From Proteus columbae (GTDB lineage: Bacteria > Pseudomonadota > Gammaproteobacteria > Enterobacterales > Enterobacteriaceae), in NCBI RefSeq assembly GCF_009914335.1, contig NZ_CP043925.1, positions 620,001 to 684,000 of the forward strand: DNA of 64,000 bases. The letters are read 5' to 3'. This document shows positions 60,380 through 64,000 of the stretch, in pieces. A model generated the notes under the pieces. It ran no database searches. It was not told the origin of the DNA and was given only the letters and a program-made list of their open reading frames with translations. Position 1 is the first letter of the stretch. Every line of letters starts with the position of its first letter. A program made the translations under genes and the position numbers.

Positions 60380-61156
60380 ATGCGCTTTATGAAGCTATTA
60401 CCTGCTGCTTTTGCTTTAGTATTAGCAGGATGTGCAACGCAAGCACCTGAAATTACAGAACCATTAAAACCTCAAGCTAAATTAGTTGAAGGCGTATCTT
60501 GTATTTTACCTGATGCACCAACAGCACCTTACGACTACATTGCTTCTAATGATCGCTATGGTCAAAACAGCACAGCATCAACAGATTACTTTAAGTTAGC
60601 GATTAACTACTCACCCGCTTTTTGTGATTATAAAAGTAATAACATTAAGCGTTTAAATAACGACAATGAAAAAGATCGTGCAAAACGTGAGTATGATAAA
60701 TTTGAAATCCAATGCTTCTCAGATAATAAATTTGGTTGGATTGTTCATGGGCTGTGGGCTGAAACCTGTGATGGTAAATCATGGGAAGAGTGCCGTGATT
60801 GGAAAGACATACGCAAGCATCCTCGTTTATGTAAAGGCGATTTACCATCTTTAGAATACTCTGCTATCAAACCTTATCTGTGTGATTCTCCGGGTATCGA
60901 CTTACTACAAGGTGAGTGGGAAAAACACGGTGTATGTGCGTTTGATACACCAGATGCATTCTTTGGTAAACAAAAAGAGTTGTATGAAGCGTTAGTATTA
61001 CCAGAAGGCCGTCCTTCAAACAGTGCATTGATTAAGTTCTTAAAAGAACACAATCCATCATTGAAGGATAAGGAAATTCAAATTAATCGAGATGAATTCT
61101 ATATCTGTTATAGCAAAGATTTCGAAGTCATTGATTGTCCGAAACGTGAATTTTGA
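60380..61156 (+). CDS. rna: RNase T2-family ribonuclease I, lipoprotein form
   Basis: RNase I cuts RNA without base preference through 2',3'-cyclic intermediates. It has 258 residues (268 in E. coli). Both catalytic motifs are visible: GWIVHGLWAETCDGKSWEEC (CAS I His) and QGEWEKHGVCAF (CAS II Glu, Lys, His), residues about 119-190. Cysteines typical of T2 disulfides are present. The N-terminus MRFMKLLPAAFALVLAGCAT has a lipobox LAGC with Ala at +2, so it should sit in the outer membrane. E. coli RNase I is soluble and periplasmic. Its products feed CpdB (upstream) and the 5'-nucleotidase 20 nt downstream. Confidence 0.94.
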   Translation: MRFMKLLPAAFALVLAGCATQAPEITEPLKPQAKLVEGVSCILPDAPTAPYDYIASNDRYGQNSTASTDYFKLAINYSPAFCDYKSNNIKRLNNDNEKDRAKREYDKFEIQCFSDNKFGWIVHGLWAETCDGKSWEECRDWKDIRKHPRLCKGDLPSLEYSAIKPYLCDSPGIDLLQGEWEKHGVCAFDTPDAFFGKQKELYEALVLPEGRPSNSALIKFLKEHNPSLKDKEIQINRDEFYICYSKDFEVIDCPKREF

Positions 61157-61175
61157 TCTTAGGGATAAATTTTAA

Positions 61176-62798
61176 ATGAACCATAAATATAAACTCGTTG
61201 CACTGGCAGTAAGCTCAGTCTTATTAGCTGGTTGTGCAAAGAACTACGACGAAGCTAATGTTGTTGATGTGCGTGTTATCGCAATGAACGACTTCCACGG
61301 TGCACTAAAAGCGCCAGGTCCAAACAAACCTGGTGGCATTGAGCACATGGCAACATTAATCAAAGAAATGAAGAAAGATAACCCGAACAACATCGTTGTT
61401 GCAGCGGGTGATATGGTTGGTGCAAGCCCACTGTTATCTTCAATGTTCCATGATGAACCTTCTATTGAAGCGTTATCATTAGCTGGCTTAGAAGCAACGT
61501 CTGTGGGTAACCACGAATTTGATAAAGGCATGAGCGAGTTACTGCGTAAACAGAACGGTGGTTGCCACCCAGTAACAGGTTGCCAAGGTCCAACTGAATT
61601 TAAAGGCGCTGATTTCCAATACTTAGCCGCTAACGTTATTGTTAACGAAACAGGTAAAACATTACTGCCTGAATATGTTATCAAAGAATTTAATGGTATC
61701 CCTGTTGCATTTATCGGTGTCACACTGGAAGGTACTGCGGCAATCGTAACACCTAAAGGTACTGAAGGTTTAAGTTTCCATAACGAAGCGAAAACAATCA
61801 ACGCATTAGTGCCTCAGTTAAAGGCGCAAGGTGTTCAAGCGATTGGTGTGTTAATTCACGAAGGTGCTGCACAACGTCGTGACGGTGGTCCTGTGAATAT
61901 CAACGCATGTAATGGTATTACTGGTAAAGTATTAGGTGTTGTTGATCAATTAGATCCTGCGATTGACTTCGTTGTGACCGGTCATACTCACCAAGCTTAT
62001 AACTGTACTATCAACGGTAAATCAGTGACATCTGCGCAATCAAATGGTGCAATGTTAACGCGTATCGATCTGAAACTAGACAAAACAACAAAAGACGTTG
62101 TTGATGTTGAAGCACGTAATATTTGGGTTGATAACCGCAAATATGAAAAAGATCCAGCCGTTACCAAACTGTTAGAAGCTTACGAAAAAATCGCAACCCC
62201 ATTAGCTAACCGTATCATTGGTAAGTTAGAAGGTAATTTAACGAAGCAAACTAACGACGCGGGTGAGTCTGCACTGGGTCAAGTGATTGCTGATGCGCAT
62301 TTATACACTGCAAAACCAAAAGATATGGGTGGCGCACAAATCGCATTTATGAACAGCGGTGGTATTCGTGCTGATATGACAGGTGGCGACGTTTCTTATA
62401 ACGCAATCTACACAGTACAGCCATTCTCTAACGTACTGTTAACTCAAACATTAACAGGTGAGCAAATCAAACGCCTGTTAGAACAACAATGGGATCGTTC
62501 ACGTCCACAAGTGTTAGCGATTTCAGGTAACTTCCAGTACACATGGGATAGCAAAGCATCTAATGGTAACCGTGTTATCGTTGAATCAATGAAAATTGAT
62601 GGTAAACCAGTAGATATGAAAGCGAACTACCGTGTTGTTGCTAACGAATACTTAGCAACAGGTGGTAGTAACTTCTCTGTACTGAAAGAAGGTAAAGATC
62701 CAGTTTACAGCGTGCCAGATGTTGATGCAGTCGTGAAATACTTTGCTGAGCAGTCTCCAATTGCTCAACCAAAAGCGAATAACATCACACGTAAATAA
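61176..62798 (+). CDS. 5'-nucleotidase / metallophosphatase lipoprotein (UshA-like)
   Basis: 540 residues with signal peptide and lipobox (VSSVLLAGCAKN, Cys20, Ala at +2), predicting an outer-membrane lipoprotein. The metallophosphatase motifs are MNDFHGALKAPG (residues about 37-48), AAGDMVGASPLLS, TSVGNHEFDKGMSELL and VTGHTHQAYNC. The C-terminal nucleotidase domain has FMNSGGIRADMTGGDV and ATGGSNFSVL. It resembles E. coli UshA (550 residues) but is anchored by lipid, so I leave the symbol blank. It would hydrolyse 5'-nucleotides or UDP-sugars and complete conversion to nucleosides. It lies directly after the RNase. Confidence 0.9.
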   Translation: MNHKYKLVALAVSSVLLAGCAKNYDEANVVDVRVIAMNDFHGALKAPGPNKPGGIEHMATLIKEMKKDNPNNIVVAAGDMVGASPLLSSMFHDEPSIEALSLAGLEATSVGNHEFDKGMSELLRKQNGGCHPVTGCQGPTEFKGADFQYLAANVIVNETGKTLLPEYVIKEFNGIPVAFIGVTLEGTAAIVTPKGTEGLSFHNEAKTINALVPQLKAQGVQAIGVLIHEGAAQRRDGGPVNINACNGITGKVLGVVDQLDPAIDFVVTGHTHQAYNCTINGKSVTSAQSNGAMLTRIDLKLDKTTKDVVDVEARNIWVDNRKYEKDPAVTKLLEAYEKIATPLANRIIGKLEGNLTKQTNDAGESALGQVIADAHLYTAKPKDMGGAQIAFMNSGGIRADMTGGDVSYNAIYTVQPFSNVLLTQTLTGEQIKRLLEQQWDRSRPQVLAISGNFQYTWDSKASNGNRVIVESMKIDGKPVDMKANYRVVANEYLATGGSNFSVLKEGKDPVYSVPDVDAVVKYFAEQSPIAQPKANNITRK

Positions 62799-62824
62799 CG
62801 TATTTTCATACGCCTTGTGAAAAT

Positions 62825-62930
62825 CGCACCTCTTACGGGAGGTGCGTAAATAAATAAAGAGAGCAAAGTGTTGAACACAAAGGGTCCATCCCTACCTTTG
62901 TATTCATTACGCACTTTGCTCTTTTTTATG
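62825..62930 (+). terminator. double hairpin terminator after the nucleotidase cluster
   Basis: First CGCACCTC/GAGGTGCG (62825-62832 with 62839-62846). Then a large stem GAGCAAAGTG/CACTTTGCTC (62861-62870 with 62912-62921), followed by TTTTTTATG, with a nested ACAAAGG/CCTTTGT hairpin inside its loop. Confidence 0.75.
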
Positions 62931-63135
62931 TTTTTTATTGGAGAATAAGTATTTTTTTAGTGAGCATGAAGGCATAAGCAACAAAGTTGGAATCTTTACA
63001 ACATATCATCTGTGGTGTATTGTTGCGTTTAGCGACAAAAGATTTCATTTTTTGTCGTGAGTTATTAACATAAAAATTTATAGCGTTTTAATTCTATAAA
63101 GTTGTAACACCCGATAGGTATTAGGAGTGTAAATC
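62931..63135. other. control region of the toxin-antitoxin pair
   Basis: About 200 bases without an ORF. The palindrome CGACAAAA/TTTTGTCG (63033-63040 with 63050-63057) is a likely operator, about 80 nt before the antitoxin start. Confidence 0.5.
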
Positions 63136-63366
63136 ATGGCTATTTCCGTAAGATTAGATGAAGACTTTGTGTCTGATGCTAAAATTCATGCGGAAGCGAA
63201 AAGCAGAAGTGTTCCTAAACAAATTGAACACTGGGCTAAAATAGGGCGTATAGCTGAAGATAACCCTGATCTGCCATATAGCTTTATCGAAGAATTGTTA
63301 CTGGCACAGGCGGAAGTCGAAAACAAAAAGGTTTCTCGATATGTCCGAACCACAAAAAGAGATTGA
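63136..63366 (+). CDS. ParD-like type II antitoxin
   Basis: A 76-residue protein beginning MAISVRLDEDFVSDAKIHAEAKSRSV, which fits the ParD-like/TA_antitoxin group. A short N-terminal DNA-binding element is followed by SVPKQIEHWAKIGRIAEDNPDLPYSFIEELL. It should bind the toxin and repress its own operon. The AGGAG ribosome binding site is excellent. It overlaps the toxin gene by 26 nt, the usual antitoxin-first order. Confidence 0.86.
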   Translation: MAISVRLDEDFVSDAKIHAEAKSRSVPKQIEHWAKIGRIAEDNPDLPYSFIEELLLAQAEVENKKVSRYVRTTKRD

Positions 63367-63667
63367 TGTTTATCAGTCAGCTCGATTTGAAAAGGCAATG
63401 AAAAAGTTGCCTGAATCAGATGTGAAAATTATTGAAGATGAAATTGATCAAATAATTGATAATCCATTGATTGGTGAACAGAAAAAAGGTGATCTTACTC
63501 ATCTTAGAGTACATAAATTTAGGCTTAATGAGCTGACTGTACTACTCGGCTATTCATGGGTCGCCAACAAAGTTGAACTGTATTTATTGCATATAGGTTC
63601 TCATGAGAATTTCTATAATGCTCAGAAGAAACAGCGAAAGACTGATCTAAAACTGATTACAACATAA
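63341..63667 (+). CDS. RelE/ParE-family type II toxin
   Basis: A 108-residue protein with the RelE/ParE pattern: IDVYQSARFEKAMKKLPESD (helix 1), DEIDQIIDNPLIGEQKKGDLTHLRVHKFRLN (strand-rich centre) and VELYLLHIGSHENFYNAQKK (C-terminal strand and tail). It would either cleave mRNA on the ribosome (RelE mode) or poison gyrase (ParE mode), and sequence alone does not decide. The context with a ParD-like partner and overlap of 26 nt supports a functional pair. A strong terminator follows. Confidence 0.86.
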   Translation: MSEPQKEIDVYQSARFEKAMKKLPESDVKIIEDEIDQIIDNPLIGEQKKGDLTHLRVHKFRLNELTVLLGYSWVANKVELYLLHIGSHENFYNAQKKQRKTDLKLITT

Positions 63668-63698
63668 AAGAAAGGTGGCCTAATGCCACCTTTCTTTT
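63666..63698 (+). terminator. terminator of the toxin-antitoxin operon
   Basis: AAAAGAAAGGTGGC (63666-63679) pairs with GCCACCTTTCTTTT (63685-63698) around five bases, a 14-bp stem ending in T. Confidence 0.88.
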
Positions 63699-63712
63699 AT
63701 GTTGGATATGGG

Positions 63713-63740
63713 CAAAAAAAAGCCCACAGTGGATGTGGGC
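63713..63740 (-). terminator. terminator of the minus-strand nitroreductase gene
   Basis: GCCCACA (63722-63728) pairs with TGTGGGC (63734-63740). On the minus strand it is followed by a run of T (complement of the A run before 63722). Confidence 0.8.
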
Positions 63741-63811
63741 AAGGAATGAAAGTAAAAAAAAGAGGGTATTACTTATTGCTAGGGTCTTTTGTCAGATGTC
63801 TGTTCTAACAC

Positions 63812-64000
63812 TTATTTGAAGATTTTAAAGCGTGCATCATCTTCCATATAATTCTTTTCACCAGCCTCTTGTTCAATTGAACCAAAGACCATTTGAGCTC
63901 TTAGTTTCCATGTTTTTGGCAGATCCCAAGTTGCATGAACTTCGTCATCAATAATTGGGTTGTAGTGTTGTAATGAAGCACCTACGTTCTCTGCTGCTAA
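63812..64000 (-). CDS. nitroreductase family protein (C-terminal part)
   Basis: Only the last 62 codons are in the window, and the frame is open to its edge. The translated tail includes GASLQHYNPIIDDEVHATW and ends GEKNYMEDDARFKIFK, a pattern seen at the C-terminus of FMN-dependent nitroreductases (Frm2/YdgI-type, with WxLKAQMPFG-like WKLRAQMVFGS). Such enzymes reduce nitro-aromatics and quinones. Its terminator lies 70 nt downstream. The full length and start are not visible. Confidence 0.8.
   Translation of the reverse strand, partial: LAAENVGASLQHYNPIIDDEVHATWDLPKTWKLRAQMVFGSIEQEAGEKNYMEDDARFKIFK

Noticed and set aside
61244..61801. Minus-strand frame of 185 codons opposite the 5'-nucleotidase
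   Set aside because: It is the antisense shadow of a clearly conserved enzyme domain.

Overview
The window looks like chromosome of a low-GC member of the Morganellaceae, most likely Proteus or a close relative. This rests on gene order and protein similarity recalled from memory, not on a search. The first 26 kb follow the early-minute order of enterobacterial chromosomes (yaaA, talB, mogA, dnaK-dnaJ, nhaA-nhaR, rpsT, ribF-ileS-lspA-fkpB-ispH, dapB, carA-carB) in AT-rich sequence. There are no rRNA or tRNA genes, insertion sequences or CRISPR arrays that I can see.

Layout. 1-2.3 kb: end of an RTX-like calcium-binding repeat protein whose frame is broken at a run of six A. 2.3-26.1 kb: housekeeping genes for peroxide stress, pentose phosphate pathway, molybdenum cofactor, chaperones, sodium/proton exchange, S20, flavin synthesis, lipoprotein processing, isoprenoid and lysine synthesis, and carbamoyl phosphate. 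26.1-34.4 kb: an accessory island with a hok/sok-like type I toxin-antitoxin locus too short for routine ORF calling, a decayed MFS transporter remnant, and a giant intimin/invasin-type inverse autotransporter of about 2,374 residues. 34.6-41.6 kb: a block resembling the E. coli exbBD-metC-yghB-yqhD-dkgA neighbourhood, with a methyltransferase where a yqhC regulator would be expected. 41.5-43.4 kb: a 1.9 kb gap with a candidate small RNA and a perfect FNR box.

43.4-53.1 kb: an uptake [NiFe]-hydrogenase 2 operon fused to maturation genes (hybOABCDE-hypBCDE). It lacks hypA/hybF and hypF, while its HypB carries an exceptionally long histidine-rich region. 53.3-54.7 kb: yedE-yedF (sulfur/selenium-type transport and TusA-like protein), then rdgC on the other strand. 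55.7-62.9 kb: a porin, a 2',3'-cyclic phosphodiesterase/3'-nucleotidase, an RNase T2 lipoprotein and a 5'-nucleotidase lipoprotein in a row. Upstream is a 1.3 kb region holding three perfect or near-perfect CRP-type palindromes and a fourth weaker one. I read this as a dedicated extracellular/periplasmic RNA and nucleotide scavenging locus, and it is the most interesting system here. 63.1-63.7 kb: a type II ParD/RelE-ParE-like toxin-antitoxin pair. The window ends in the C-terminus of a nitroreductase.

Functionally, anaerobic hydrogen oxidation (FNR-linked), iron-linked energy transduction (Fur-linked exbBD), nutrient scavenging (CRP-linked nucleotidases) and surface adhesion sit beside conserved core genes. 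Promoter and operator calls are consensus matches read by eye.
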